A DNA stretch of 64,000 bases from Bradyrhizobium sp. 138 (GCF_023074075.1 NZ_JADPKT010000063.1:310001-374000), one strand, 5' to 3'. Positions 29,077-38,254 are shown, counted from the first letter of the stretch. The notes: generated from the letters alone by a model not told the origin. Made by a program: numbers and translations.

Positions 29077-30447
29077 ATGAACATCGCCAGCGTGCGTCGG
29101 CCCATCATCCCTCCGGCTCCTCCGCGTGCGCCCGACGACATGTCATTTTTCGGTCGTCTCGCGGTGATCCGCCAGAACATGATCGCAACCTGGGGTCAGC
29201 GCGCCTATGAGGAAGACGTCGTTCAGGGGCGCTTCTTCTTCCGCAACAGCTTCATCCTGAACCAGCCGGACGCGATCCGGCATGTCCTGCTGACCAATTA
29301 CGAGAACTATTCGCGCACGCCGGCGGGAATCCGCATGCTGCGCCCCGTGCTCGGCGACGGCCTTCTGATCGCGGAAGGTCACTCCTGGACCTTTCAGCGC
29401 CGCACTCTCGCGCCGGCCTTCACGCCGCGCGCCACCGCGAACCTCGTTCCGCACATGACGGCGGTGCTCGATGAGACCATCGCGAAGCTGGATGCGCGCG
29501 CGGGCGAAGACATCGATCTGCGCGAAGTCATGCAGCGCATGACGCTGGAGATAGCCGGGCGCACGATGTTCTCGTTCGGCATGGACCAGCATGGCGCGAC
29601 GCTGCGCAATTTCATCATGGAATATGCCGCGAGGCTGGGACGGCCGTACTTCCTCGACATGGTGCTGCCGGTGTCGTGGCCGAGCCCGATGGATTTTGCC
29701 CGGGCGCGCTTTCGCAAGCGCTGGACCGAGTTCGTTGCCATGCTGATCGCCGAACGGCGCGCGGCCGGCAAGAAGGACGGCGCGCCGCCGCGCGACCTGT
29801 TCGATCTGATGGACCAGGCGCGCGATCCTGAAACCGGCAAATGTTTTTCCGACGAGCAGCTCGTCGACGAGGTCGCGACCATGATCCTCGCCGGACACGA
29901 GACCACGGCGACGGCGCTGTTCTGGGCGCTCTATCTGCTCGCGCTCGACACGGAGACGCAGGAGGAGGTCGCCTCCGAGACGCGCGGCGAGCATCTCGAC
30001 AGCATCGCCGACATCGACCGGCAGAAATTCACCCGTGCGGTGATCGAGGAGACGATGCGGCTCTATCCGCCCGCCTTCCTTGTCGCGCGCGCCGCCCGCG
30101 AGAAGGACAATGCGGCCGGAATCGAGATCGGCAAGGGCGACATCATCATGATCGCGCCCTGGCTGCTGCACCGGCACGAGAAGCTGTGGGATCAGCCGAA
30201 TGCGTTCATTCCAAAACGCTTCATGTCGAACGAGGCGCCCGACCGCTTTGCCTATTTGCCGTTCGGCGCAGGTCCGCGCGTCTGCATCGGCGCGCCGTTC
30301 GCGCAAGCCGAATCCGTGCTGGCGCTGGCCCGGTTGATCGGCGCGTTCCGTGTCGAGCTCGCCGATCAGGCGAATCCCGTGATCCCGCTCGGTGTCGTCA
30401 CGACCCAGCCCGACCACTCACCCATGTTCCGCATCACGCGTCGGTGA
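29077..30447 (+). CDS. Cytochrome P450
   Basis: This 456-residue monooxygenase has the I-helix AGHETTA (about 272-278), the K-helix ETMR (about 325-328) and the haem loop FGAGPRVCIG with the ligand Cys at about 403. It resembles the CYP102-heme-domain/fatty-acid-type branch by its overall pattern (RRTLAPAFTP near residue 110), but the substrate cannot be assigned. No ferredoxin or reductase gene lies next to it. It probably shares a transcript with the upstream hydrolase. Confidence 0.93.
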   Translation: MNIASVRRPIIPPAPPRAPDDMSFFGRLAVIRQNMIATWGQRAYEEDVVQGRFFFRNSFILNQPDAIRHVLLTNYENYSRTPAGIRMLRPVLGDGLLIAEGHSWTFQRRTLAPAFTPRATANLVPHMTAVLDETIAKLDARAGEDIDLREVMQRMTLEIAGRTMFSFGMDQHGATLRNFIMEYAARLGRPYFLDMVLPVSWPSPMDFARARFRKRWTEFVAMLIAERRAAGKKDGAPPRDLFDLMDQARDPETGKCFSDEQLVDEVATMILAGHETTATALFWALYLLALDTETQEEVASETRGEHLDSIADIDRQKFTRAVIEETMRLYPPAFLVARAAREKDNAAGIEIGKGDIIMIAPWLLHRHEKLWDQPNAFIPKRFMSNEAPDRFAYLPFGAGPRVCIGAPFAQAESVLALARLIGAFRVELADQANPVIPLGVVTTQPDHSPMFRITRR

Positions 30448-30496
30448 CAGGCGATTTGCCTGGCCGATGGCGCGATTCAACTCACAGAGACCCGCC

Positions 30497-31906
30497 ATGA
30501 GCGATATCCAGGCCCAGTTTTCCGTTCTGAAGCAGACCGCCGACGAGAAAGTGGTCGATGCCATTGCACGTCTCATCGAAGACGGCGAGGATCACGAGCT
30601 CAATCGCGTCAACGTCCTGGATTTTTCCAGGCAGCATGGCCTCGATGAAGAGCACGCGATTTCGGCTTTCCTGCATGCGGCGCGGCTCGGGCTGTTCGAC
30701 CTCGGCTGGAACGTGCTCTGTCCGGGCTGCGGCGGCGTGCTGGGCGCGCACTCGACGCTGAAGGCACTCAAGCCGGATGACTATCATTGCGCGCTCTGCG
30801 CCTGTGGCTACAAGGCGTCGGTCGACGATCAGGTCGAGGTCTCCTTCACCGTGAATCCGCGGGTCCGGCGCATCGCGGCGCATGATCCCGATACGCTTCC
30901 GGTATGGGAATATTTCAAGCAAATGTTCTGGAGCTCCGGCGTCGATTTCAACAAGGAATCCTTTGCGACACTGGCGAACGAGGTGACGCTGGACACGATG
31001 GAGCTGCCGGCCGGTGAGAAGGCGACCATGTCGCTGCAACTGCCTGGCGACTTCGTCATCATCTTCGAGCCGGTGACGCACGCGGCCCATTTCATCGACG
31101 TTCAGGGCGAGCCGACCAAGGACCGCCAGCAGCTCGCCATCATGTACAACAAGGTGCAGGCCCCGACCGGCACCACGACCATGCGGCCGGGTCCGCTGCG
31201 GCTGTCGCTGGAGAACCAGGCCGGCGTGCGCGTGCTGCCTTCGGTGTTCATCGCGGCCGAGGCGCTTCACCGTCTCATCGGCAAGCGCAAGCCGTTCCTG
31301 ACCGCCAAGCGGATGCTGTCGAACCAGACCTTTCGCGACGTCTTCAAGGCGGACAATCTCAGCCTCGACCAGCGGCTCCAGATCACCTCGCTGACTTTCC
31401 TGTTCACCGATCTGAAGGGCTCGACCGCGCTCTACGAGCGTGTCGGCGATCTCGCCGCCTTCGATCTCGTGCGTGCGCATTTCCATGCGCTGCTCGAGAT
31501 CATCTCCTCCGAGAAGGGCGCCGTGGTGAAGACGATCGGCGATGCCGTGATGGCGACCTTCGTCCGTCCCGAGTATGCCATCGTCGCGGGCCTGCGGATG
31601 CGCGCCGCCATGGACGAGCTCAACAAGCAGCGTGGCACCGACGATCTCATCGTCAAGATCGGCATTCATGAAGGCCCGTGTCTCGCGGTGATGCTGAACG
31701 AGCGGCAGGATTATTTCGGCCAGACCGTTAACATCGCCGCCCGCGTGCAGAGTCTGTCGACCGCGCAGGAGATTCACATCACCGGCCCGGTGCTCGATGC
31801 GCCCGCGGTTGCCGAGGTGCTGGAGCAGCGCGCGATCAAGCCGATCCAGAAACAGGCGGCGCTGCGCGGCATCGCCGATAAGATGGTGGTGTATGAGATC
31901 CCGTGA
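30497..31906 (+). CDS. Adenylate/guanylate cyclase with DUF5939 N-terminal domain
   Basis: This 469-residue protein has an N-terminal DUF5939-type region (about 1-280) that includes a possible zinc ribbon, CPGCGG...CALCACG at about 76-101. A class III cyclase domain from ~300 shows FLFTDLKGSTALYER, VKTIGDAVMATF and QTVNIAARVQSL. It is soluble and probably makes cAMP. The ATG at 30497 is chosen because the upstream open frame overlaps the P450 end. It is the second cyclase gene in the window. Confidence 0.88.
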   Translation: MSDIQAQFSVLKQTADEKVVDAIARLIEDGEDHELNRVNVLDFSRQHGLDEEHAISAFLHAARLGLFDLGWNVLCPGCGGVLGAHSTLKALKPDDYHCALCACGYKASVDDQVEVSFTVNPRVRRIAAHDPDTLPVWEYFKQMFWSSGVDFNKESFATLANEVTLDTMELPAGEKATMSLQLPGDFVIIFEPVTHAAHFIDVQGEPTKDRQQLAIMYNKVQAPTGTTTMRPGPLRLSLENQAGVRVLPSVFIAAEALHRLIGKRKPFLTAKRMLSNQTFRDVFKADNLSLDQRLQITSLTFLFTDLKGSTALYERVGDLAAFDLVRAHFHALLEIISSEKGAVVKTIGDAVMATFVRPEYAIVAGLRMRAAMDELNKQRGTDDLIVKIGIHEGPCLAVMLNERQDYFGQTVNIAARVQSLSTAQEIHITGPVLDAPAVAEVLEQRAIKPIQKQAALRGIADKMVVYEIP

Positions 31907-31917
31907 GCTGCGGATCG

Positions 31918-31953
31918 TCATTCCGGGTTCGCGCTTTGCGCGCTCCGGAATGA
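31918..31953. repeat. Short palindrome, family E
   Basis: TCATTCCGG and CCGGAATGA flank an inner GCGCTTTGCGC, making a hairpin right after the cyclase stop. Related sequence (TGTCATTCCGGG...CCCGGAA) is found at 52233-52319. It may help end transcription but has no T-run. Confidence 0.6.
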
Positions 31954-32082
31954 CAGCGAACAGATTGCCGAAACGTAATCCGGCGCGCGGAACTGACGCA
32001 CGTTGCGCTGGTTGAGTTTCCTCCTCATATAATGCTGGTAAGCGCCGCGCTCCCCGCGGCGCATCGATTTCGGTAGGACCTT

Positions 32083-32568
32083 ATGCTCGACGGCCTGCGC
32101 CAATTCATCACCGACATTGTCGCCCCCAATGACCAGAACCGCACGTTCGGCGACAGCGATTACCGGTTGGCCGCGACCGCGCTGCTGGTGCACGTGATCT
32201 CGCTGGATGGCCAGCCGACCGTGACCGAACAGCGCAAGTTGCACGGCCTGATCGAAAGCCACTTTGGGCTCGATCATGGCACTGCGGATCGTCTGATCGC
32301 GGACGCCACCCAGGTCGAGGGCGAGGCAGTGGATCTCTATCACTTCACCAGCGTCATCATGCGCTCGCTCGACGAAGAGGGGCGCAAGCGCATCGTCCGG
32401 ATGATGTGGGAGCTGGTCTATGCCGATGGACAGGTCAGCGAGTTCGAGGACAACGTCGTCTGGCGTGCCTCCGACCTGCTCGGCATTGCCCAGCGCGACC
32501 GAATCGAGTTGAAGCACGCTATTGCGGACCGTGCCGGCCAGCTGAAGGACAGCGCCGTCGGTGGCTGA
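32083..32568 (+). CDS. TerB-like (tellurite-resistance/DjlA-type) helical protein
   Basis: The 161-residue all-helical protein resembles the TerB family: DYRLAATALLVHVISLDGQPTVTEQRKL and MMWELVYADGQVSEFEDNVVWR carry the paired acidic helix pattern. No membrane helix or J-domain is present. Its role is not known; TerB-domain proteins are linked with stress and phage-response genes elsewhere, but no such neighbours appear here. Confidence 0.82.
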   Translation: MLDGLRQFITDIVAPNDQNRTFGDSDYRLAATALLVHVISLDGQPTVTEQRKLHGLIESHFGLDHGTADRLIADATQVEGEAVDLYHFTSVIMRSLDEEGRKRIVRMMWELVYADGQVSEFEDNVVWRASDLLGIAQRDRIELKHAIADRAGQLKDSAVGG

Positions 32569-32784
32569 TCCCGTGCCACCTGCGCAGGTAGCCGGTTGTG
32601 CGGATCACATGACGAAACTTTAATGTAGCTGCCGGCCGCCTCGCCTTCGGATTCATCCGCGAATCCGCGGTTTTCTTGCCCTCTCTGATCTCCGCTCAAG
32701 CAGCCATGCTGCCAGCGCCGCTTGCCTGTCGCGCACGGCCTATGCTCTGGTTCCACCATTGCGGGGCCAAAATCTTCATTTCAT

Positions 32785-32810
32785 GAGACTTGGATCAAGA
32801 GACTTGGATC
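32785..32810 (+). repeat. Two tandem copies of GAGACTTGGATC at a gene start
   Basis: GAGACTTGGATC occurs at 32785-32796 and again at 32799-32810, 14-base period, immediately before the SDR GTG start. It looks like a small local duplication and could alter start choice or the ribosome site (AAGAGA). Confidence 0.8.
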
Positions 32811-33590
32811 GTGACTGAGCGGGTAACGTTGATCACCGGTGCCTCGGCGGGCATAGGCACGGAGCTGGCGCGCGTATTTGCAGCCAACGGACATCGCCTG
32901 GCATTGACGGCGCGGCGCGCCGATCGACTTGAGGCGCTCGCGAACGAGCTCGCTGCCAAGGGTGGCAAGAAGCCGATCGTGATCGCTTGCGATCTCGAGA
33001 ACGTGGACGCCGGCGAGACGATCGCAGCAGCGCTCGCCGCCGAAGGCGTCGAGCTCGATCACCTCGTCAACAATGCCGGCTTCGGCGTGTTCGGCGATGC
33101 CATCGAGCGCGATCGCAACGAGCAGATCGGGATTGTCGATGTCAACGTGCGGGCTCTGACGGATCTGTCGCTGCGCTTTGCCGATCAGCTCATCAGGAAC
33201 AAGGGTGGTCTTCTCAATGTCGGTTCGGTCGCGGGATTCCTGCCCGGCCCCGGCATGGCCGTCTATTATGCCTCCAAGGCCTACGTGATTTCCCTCACCG
33301 AAGCACTGCGGGCGGAGCTCGCGCCGCGCGGGGTTCGCGTCACCGTGCTGTGCCCGGGTCCCGTGCCCACCGAATTCCAGGCGCGTGCCGGCGTCGGCTC
33401 CGGACACGATACGGCCCTTCTCAATGTTTCTGCCGACGATGTTGCCCGGGAGGCCTATCGTGGTCTGATGGCCAATAAACGGGCAGTGCTGCCCGGTCTC
33501 GGCATCAAGATTGTCCCGTTTGCGCTGCGCTTTTTCCCGCGGGGCTTCATCCTGGCCGCCACCAGTCGGTTTCAGAGGCAGAGGCGCTGA
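32811..33590 (+). CDS. Short-chain dehydrogenase/reductase
   Basis: This 259-residue classical SDR has the cofactor loop TGASAGIG, NNAG, the catalytic YYASK (Tyr-x3-Lys) and PGPVPTEF. It lacks an obvious substrate signature. I start at the GTG at 32811 (VTERVTLITGAS), since the family begins there. The sequence before it contains a direct repeat (32785-32810) covering the alternative TTG start at 32790. Confidence 0.87.
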   Translation: MTERVTLITGASAGIGTELARVFAANGHRLALTARRADRLEALANELAAKGGKKPIVIACDLENVDAGETIAAALAAEGVELDHLVNNAGFGVFGDAIERDRNEQIGIVDVNVRALTDLSLRFADQLIRNKGGLLNVGSVAGFLPGPGMAVYYASKAYVISLTEALRAELAPRGVRVTVLCPGPVPTEFQARAGVGSGHDTALLNVSADDVAREAYRGLMANKRAVLPGLGIKIVPFALRFFPRGFILAATSRFQRQRR

Positions 33591-33712
33591 GAGCGTTAGG
33601 TGTCCGTATTGGCCCGGAGCTTGCTTCGGTTTCGATGTGTGCGCGAACTCACACGATGTTAACTATCGCTTAGCTATACTAGCGGTCTGAACTGATAGCA
33701 CTCGCAAAGGCC

Positions 33713-34507
33713 ATGTCGTTCCGGACGGACAGGTTTGGTGGCGCAGAATTGGTGCCCTTCCGAAAGAAGGCGCCGAGCCCTGCCGCCTCCGACAGCCGGT
33801 TGCCGGTTTTGATCGTCCTGCATCAGGAATGCTCGACTCCCGGCCGCGTCGGCAACGCGCTCCGCGCACTCGGCCATTCCCTCGACATCCGCCGTCCCCG
33901 CTTCGGCGATCCCCTGCCCGAGACGCTCGATCGGCATGCCGGCGCCGTGATCTTTGGCGGCCCGATGAGCGCCAATGATTCCGACGACTATATCCGCCGC
34001 GAGATCGACTGGATCGAAATTCCGCTGCGCGAGCAGCGGCCGTTCCTCGGCATCTGCCTTGGGGCCCAGATGCTCGCGATGCAGCTCGGTGCGCGCGTCG
34101 CGCCGCATGCCGATGCGCTGACCCAGATCGGCTACTACCCGATCCATCCGACCGCCGCGGGCCACGCGCTCTGCCCGGCCTGGCCGGCTCAGGTCTATCA
34201 CTGGCATCGCGAGGGTTTCGATCTGCCTGTCGGCGCAGAGCTGCTCGCGGAAGGTGACGATTTTCCGGTGCAGGCATTCCGCGCCGGCAATGCTTTCGGC
34301 GTGCAGTTTCATCCTGATGTGACCTACGCGATGATGCATCGCTGGACCACGCGTGGCTATGACGGCTTCAGCGCGCCCGGCGCGCGGCAGCGGCACCATC
34401 ATTTCGCAGATCGCGCCGTGTACGATGCCGCAGAGCGCGCCTGGCTCGATCACTTCATCAACGGCTGGCTGGCGCGCCGGCCCGTGCTGGCGCAAGCCGC
34501 CGAGTGA
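33713..34507 (+). CDS. Class I glutamine amidotransferase-like protein
   Basis: The 264-residue protein has the nucleophile elbow GICLGAQM with Cys at about residue 115 and the catalytic His in VQFHPDVT (about H200). In this family the residue two after the His is usually Glu (HPE); here it is Asp (D202). It resembles stand-alone GMP-synthase-like amidotransferases. No partner synthase is next to it. The segment from ~1 to 30 is not conserved, so the start could lie somewhat later than 33713. Confidence 0.85.
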   Translation: MSFRTDRFGGAELVPFRKKAPSPAASDSRLPVLIVLHQECSTPGRVGNALRALGHSLDIRRPRFGDPLPETLDRHAGAVIFGGPMSANDSDDYIRREIDWIEIPLREQRPFLGICLGAQMLAMQLGARVAPHADALTQIGYYPIHPTAAGHALCPAWPAQVYHWHREGFDLPVGAELLAEGDDFPVQAFRAGNAFGVQFHPDVTYAMMHRWTTRGYDGFSAPGARQRHHHFADRAVYDAAERAWLDHFINGWLARRPVLAQAAE

Positions 34508-34517
34508 TCGCGGCTTC

Positions 34518-34556
34518 GCGCAAGTCCTTGGCGCAGATCCTTGGCGCAAGTCCTTG
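34518..34556 (+). repeat. Three tandem 13-base units (GCGCAAGTCCTTG)
   Basis: GCGCAAGTCCTTG at 34518-34530 and 34544-34556 flank the variant GCGCAGATCCTTG at 34531-34543. It lies just after the amidotransferase stop. The unit is short, so slipped-strand duplication is the likely origin. Confidence 0.85.
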
Positions 34557-34631
34557 CCTCCGCCCCTGATATGCTAGGCTCTCCGTCAACGAGCGCGCAC
34601 CAATGCGTGCCGGCAAACAAGGGAGAGCGCC

Positions 34632-35444
34632 ATGGCCTACGAGCACATTCTCTACGAGGTGAGCGACAAGATCGCGACCATCACGCTCAATCGTCCTGAT
34701 CGCATGAATGCGTGGACGCCGACCATGGAGCGCGACGTGCGTCATGCGATGGAAGCATCAAGCGCCGACGACAATGTCCGCGTCATCGTCCTCACCGGCG
34801 CGGGCCGCGCGTTCTGCGCTGGCGCCGATATGGATGCGCTCAAGGGGCTCGACCCAGATGACGTCAGGCGTGCCTCGAACCTGCCGCCGTTCGACATGAA
34901 TCGCCGGCCGGACTGGCAGACGCGCTACGGCTTCTACCCGTCGATCAGGAAACCGGTCATCGCCATGCTCAATGGTGCCACCGCCGGCATCGGCCTTGTG
35001 CACGCGCTCTATTGCGACCTGCGCTTTGCCACCGACAACACCGTGTTCACGACGGCCTTCGCACGGCGCGGTCTGATCGCCGAGCACGGCATCAGCTGGA
35101 TGTTGCCGCGCATCGTCGGCCACGCCAATGCGATGGATCTCTTGTTGTCGGCGCGGCGGGTGTCGAGCGAGGAAGCGCTGCGGATCGGACTGGTCAATCG
35201 GCTTTGCCCGCCTGAGAAGCTGCGCGAGGAGACCTACGCCTATGCGCGCGATCTCGCCGATTTCGTCTCGCCGAGCGCCATGGCCGTGATCAAGCGCCAG
35301 CTCTACGAGGTGCCGTTCCAGACCCTGGCGGAGGCCACGATCGAAGCCAACCGGGAGATGATGGTGGCGTTGGCCGGCAGCGATTTCCGGGAGGGCGTGG
35401 CGAGTTTCATGGAGAAGCGGCCGCCAAGGTTTACGGGGAAGTAG
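34632..35444 (+). CDS. Enoyl-CoA hydratase/isomerase family protein
   Basis: This 270-residue crotonase-fold protein hydrates or isomerises enoyl-CoA thioesters. It has the oxyanion-hole segments GRAFCAGADMDALK and NGATAGIGL and a catalytic-type Glu in RRGLIAEHGISWMLPR. The Glu at the GAxxG position is replaced in GATAGIG, so the exact reaction is uncertain. GGGAGAG precedes the ATG. It is alone on its strand before tRNA-Ala. Confidence 0.88.
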   Translation: MAYEHILYEVSDKIATITLNRPDRMNAWTPTMERDVRHAMEASSADDNVRVIVLTGAGRAFCAGADMDALKGLDPDDVRRASNLPPFDMNRRPDWQTRYGFYPSIRKPVIAMLNGATAGIGLVHALYCDLRFATDNTVFTTAFARRGLIAEHGISWMLPRIVGHANAMDLLLSARRVSSEEALRIGLVNRLCPPEKLREETYAYARDLADFVSPSAMAVIKRQLYEVPFQTLAEATIEANREMMVALAGSDFREGVASFMEKRPPRFTGK

Positions 35445-35499
35445 GGGGAAGCGCCTTGCGGAGGAAGCCCGCCTTCGCCCTACGGGCTTCGGCGAGGCA

Positions 35500-35573
35500 G
35501 CCTTCGCTCACTTCGCTGCGAGAGAGACTTTCCCAAGGCTTGCCTAGCCGAAGTTCGCGAAGCGAGCGAAGGC
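35500..35573. repeat. Inverted repeat ending exactly at the tRNA-Ala 3' end
   Basis: GCCTTCGCTCACTTCGC (35500-35516) and GCGAAGCGAGCGAAGGC (35557-35573) are inverted copies matching at 16 of 17 positions, with a 40-base loop. The right arm abuts base 35574, the last base of tRNA-Ala. On the minus strand it directly follows the tRNA, so it may be a processing or termination hairpin, or simply a palindromic repeat. Confidence 0.75.
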
Positions 35574-35649
<76 letters not shown>

Positions 35650-35843
35650 TTTGCTGGCCGCTCTGGTAAACGCGGCCGACAACCGGGCGCCATTTAAGTC
35701 CCCGCCAAGGTCAAGTCAAGGACGGGTGTAAGGCGGTTTTAGCCATGGGGGCGCCGACTTCCCTTGTTTGGGCGGGGGGGAACCGATATCTAGCAAAGGC
35801 GTCAATTCTGACCGCAGCCAGTCTTCAAAAGCCAGAGTCTTCA

Positions 35844-36134
35844 ATGCGTGCCGTTCTCGACATCGTCATCATCGTGCTCGACCTCTACGTCTGGCTGCTG
35901 ATCGCCTCCGCGATCCTGTCCTGGCTGATCGCCTTCAACGTGGTCAACACCCGCAACCAGTTCGTCTCGGCGGTGGCAGAGTTCCTGTACCGGATCACCG
36001 AGCCCCTGCTGGCGCCGATTCGCAATTTCCTGCCCAGTCTCGGCGGCCTCGACATCTCGCCGATCATCCTGATTCTGCTCATCATGTTTATCGAGCGGGT
36101 GATCCTGTACTACATCTACCCGAACGTGATCTGA
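35844..36134 (+). CDS. YggT family membrane protein
   Basis: The 96-residue protein has two membrane helices (about 4-26 and 70-90) joined by the conserved EFLYRITEPLLAPIRNFLPSLGGLDISPI segment. YggT proteins are linked to osmotic-stress and cell-division functions in some bacteria. I start at the ATG at 35844; upstream codons are unusual. DUF167 and folD follow in the same operon. Confidence 0.9.
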   Translation: MRAVLDIVIIVLDLYVWLLIASAILSWLIAFNVVNTRNQFVSAVAEFLYRITEPLLAPIRNFLPSLGGLDISPIILILLIMFIERVILYYIYPNVI

Positions 36135-36149
36135 GCGGGCTGGAGCGCC

Positions 36150-36509
36150 TTGGTCGCGAGAGAGGCCTCTAAGGAACCCTGGCGCTACGCGGCCGCTGGA
36201 ATCAGCATTGCGCTGCGGGTGACGCCGCGCGGCGGCCGCGACGACATCGACGGGATCGAACAGCTGGCCGATGGCCGCAGCGTGCTCAAGGTGCGGGTGC
36301 GAGCGATCGCTGACGGCGGCGAGGCCAACAAGGCCGTTCTGGTGCTGCTGGCGAAATCGCTTGGTGTTCCCAAGGCCAGCGTGAGGCTCCTGTCCGGAGC
36401 CACCTCGCGGCTGAAGCAGATCGCAGTCGACGGCGATCCGGCACGGCTCGGCGAGGCCCTGCGCCAGCTCGTCCAAGTCAAATCGGCGGCCGCCAAATCG
36501 GAAGACTAA
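36150..36509 (+). CDS. DUF167 (YggU) family protein
   Basis: This 119-residue protein is the typical YggU/DUF167 fold: ISIALRVTPRGGRDDIDGI, VRAIADGGEANKAVLVLLAKSLGV and LLSGATSRLKQIAV. Its function is unknown. It commonly follows yggT. The start is a TTG at 36150 with GGAG just upstream, since no ATG or GTG lies before the conserved core. The gene is followed by folD ten bases later. Confidence 0.87.
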   Translation: MVAREASKEPWRYAAAGISIALRVTPRGGRDDIDGIEQLADGRSVLKVRVRAIADGGEANKAVLVLLAKSLGVPKASVRLLSGATSRLKQIAVDGDPARLGEALRQLVQVKSAAAKSED

Positions 36510-36519
36510 GGGAACTGAC

Positions 36520-37404
36520 ATGACCGCCAAAATCATCGATGGAAAAGTCATCGCCGCGGAGCTTCGCGCCCGCGTGGCCGACGAGGTCGCCCGGGTCAAG
36601 CGCGAGCACAATCTGGTGCCGGGGCTGGCGGTCGTCCTGGTCGGCAACGACCCCGCTAGCGAGGTCTATGTCCGCTCCAAGCACACCCAGACGCAAGGCG
36701 CGGGCATGGCCTCGTTCGAGCACAAGCTGCCGGCCGACGTCGCGCAAGCAGATCTCCTGGCGCTCGTCGCAAAGCTCAATCGCGATCCGGTCGTGCATGG
36801 CATTCTGGTGCAGCTGCCGCTGCCGAAGGGGTTGAACACGGAAGCCGTCATCAATGCCATTGACCCAGCCAAGGACGTCGACGGCCTGCATCCGAACAAT
36901 GCCGGCCGGCTCGCCGGCGGGTTCGAGGCACTGTCTCCCTGCACGCCGCTCGGCTGCATCATCCTGACCAAGAGCGTGCATGCTTCGCTGGAGGGCATGA
37001 ACGCCATCGTCATCGGCCGCTCCAATCTGGTCGGCCGCCCGCTGGTGCAATTGCTGCTGAATGAGAACGCCACGGTGACGATCGCGCATTCGCGCTCGCG
37101 CGACCTGCCCGGACTCGTGAAGAAGGCCGATCTCGTCTATGCCGCGGTCGGAAGGCCCGAGATGGTGCGCGGCGACTGGCTGAAGCCGGGCGCGACCGTG
37201 ATCGATGTCGGCATCAACCGGATTCCGAAGGATGATGGCAAGACGCGCCTCGTCGGCGACGTCGCCTATCAGGAAGCGCTCGGGGTGGCCGGTGCGATCA
37301 CGCCGGTGCCCGGCGGCGTCGGTCAGATGACGGTCGCGTGCCTGCTGGTGAACACGCTGCGCGCGGCCTGCGCGATCGCTGGGCTGCCTAAGCCGGCGGT
37401 GTAG
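36520..37404 (+). CDS. folD: Bifunctional methylenetetrahydrofolate dehydrogenase/cyclohydrolase
   Basis: FolD interconverts 5,10-methylene-, methenyl- and 10-formyl-THF. The 294-residue protein has YVRSKHTQTQGAG near residues 48-60 (catalytic Lys), GRSNLVGRP in the NADP site and TPVPGGVGQMTVACL near the C-terminus. It is the third gene after yggT and DUF167. Confidence 0.96.
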   Translation: MTAKIIDGKVIAAELRARVADEVARVKREHNLVPGLAVVLVGNDPASEVYVRSKHTQTQGAGMASFEHKLPADVAQADLLALVAKLNRDPVVHGILVQLPLPKGLNTEAVINAIDPAKDVDGLHPNNAGRLAGGFEALSPCTPLGCIILTKSVHASLEGMNAIVIGRSNLVGRPLVQLLLNENATVTIAHSRSRDLPGLVKKADLVYAAVGRPEMVRGDWLKPGATVIDVGINRIPKDDGKTRLVGDVAYQEALGVAGAITPVPGGVGQMTVACLLVNTLRAACAIAGLPKPAV

Positions 37405-37413
37405 CTGAACTCT

Positions 37414-37533
37414 CGTGTCCCGGACGCGGCGCGGCATGAAATGACGCGACGCTGAGCCGGGACCCATGGCGCCACAGTACTGGGCCCCGGTTCAGCAGCG
37501 CATCGTTTCACGCTGCGCTGCGTCCGGGGCACG
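37414..37533. repeat. Dispersed palindromic repeat, family B, copy 2
   Basis: It opens CGTGTCCCGGACGCGGCGCGGC and closes GCTGCGTCCGGGGCACG, with GACGCTGAGCCGGGACCCA inside, as at 9399-9530. It fills the gap between the convergent folD and ppa genes. Confidence 0.8.
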
Positions 37534-37538
37534 GAAAC

Positions 37539-38075
37539 TCAGCCCTTCTTTTTCTTCTCGCGGTCCATGCCTTCGAGGATCAGCTTGTGCGCATCCTCCG
37601 GGCCGCCCCAGCGCAGGATCTTCACCCATTTGCCCTTCTCGAGATCCTTGTAGTGCTCGAAGAAGTGCTGGATCTGCTGCAGCGTGATGTCGGGCAGGTC
37701 GGAGTACGACTTCACCTTGTCATAGCGCTGCGTCAGCTTCGACGACGGCACTGCCAAAATCTTCTCGTCGCCGCCGGCTTCGTCCTCCATGAACAGCACG
37801 CCGACCGGGCGCACGCTCATGACGGCGCCGGGAATGATGGCGCGGGTGTTGATGATCAGGACGTCGCAGGGGTCACCGTCATCGGACAGCGTGTGCGGGA
37901 TGAAGCCATAGTTACCGGGGTAACGCATCGGCGTGTAGAGGAAGCGGTCGACCACCAGGGTGCCGGCCTCCTTGTCCATCTCGTATTTGATCGGTTCGCC
38001 GCCCACGGGGACTTCGATGACGACGTTGACGTCGTGAGGTACGTTCTTCCCGATCGAGATCGCATCGATACGCAT
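37539..38075 (-). CDS. ppa: Inorganic pyrophosphatase
   Basis: This soluble family I pyrophosphatase (178 residues) hydrolyses PPi. The signature DGDPCDVLI carries the metal-binding Asp residues, and VVIEVPVGGEPIKYEMDKE is typical of the N-terminal strand. It ends with a Lys-rich tail. It stops five bases from the family B repeat. Confidence 0.96.
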   Translation of the reverse strand: MRIDAISIGKNVPHDVNVVIEVPVGGEPIKYEMDKEAGTLVVDRFLYTPMRYPGNYGFIPHTLSDDGDPCDVLIINTRAIIPGAVMSVRPVGVLFMEDEAGGDEKILAVPSSKLTQRYDKVKSYSDLPDITLQQIQHFFEHYKDLEKGKWVKILRWGGPEDAHKLILEGMDREKKKKG

Positions 38076-38254
38076 TCAAGGCTCCGTTGTTGCCGAGGTG
38101 AAATCGCGCCCGGCAGCCGATTTTGGCGCTGTCATACGCGGGCTTGGCCCGCTGATCCATCGCGTTTTTGTGAAATAATGAATCCGGCGATCACCGGCTC
38201 AAAAGGCAACGGTATCGACGGAAGGGAATCGCTGCCGGGGAGGGTTTCAGCAGC

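Noticed and set aside
38160..38250. Possible small gene between ppa and the GNAT gene
   Set aside because: No frame with a credible ribosome site and length; it looks like promoter and spacer sequence.
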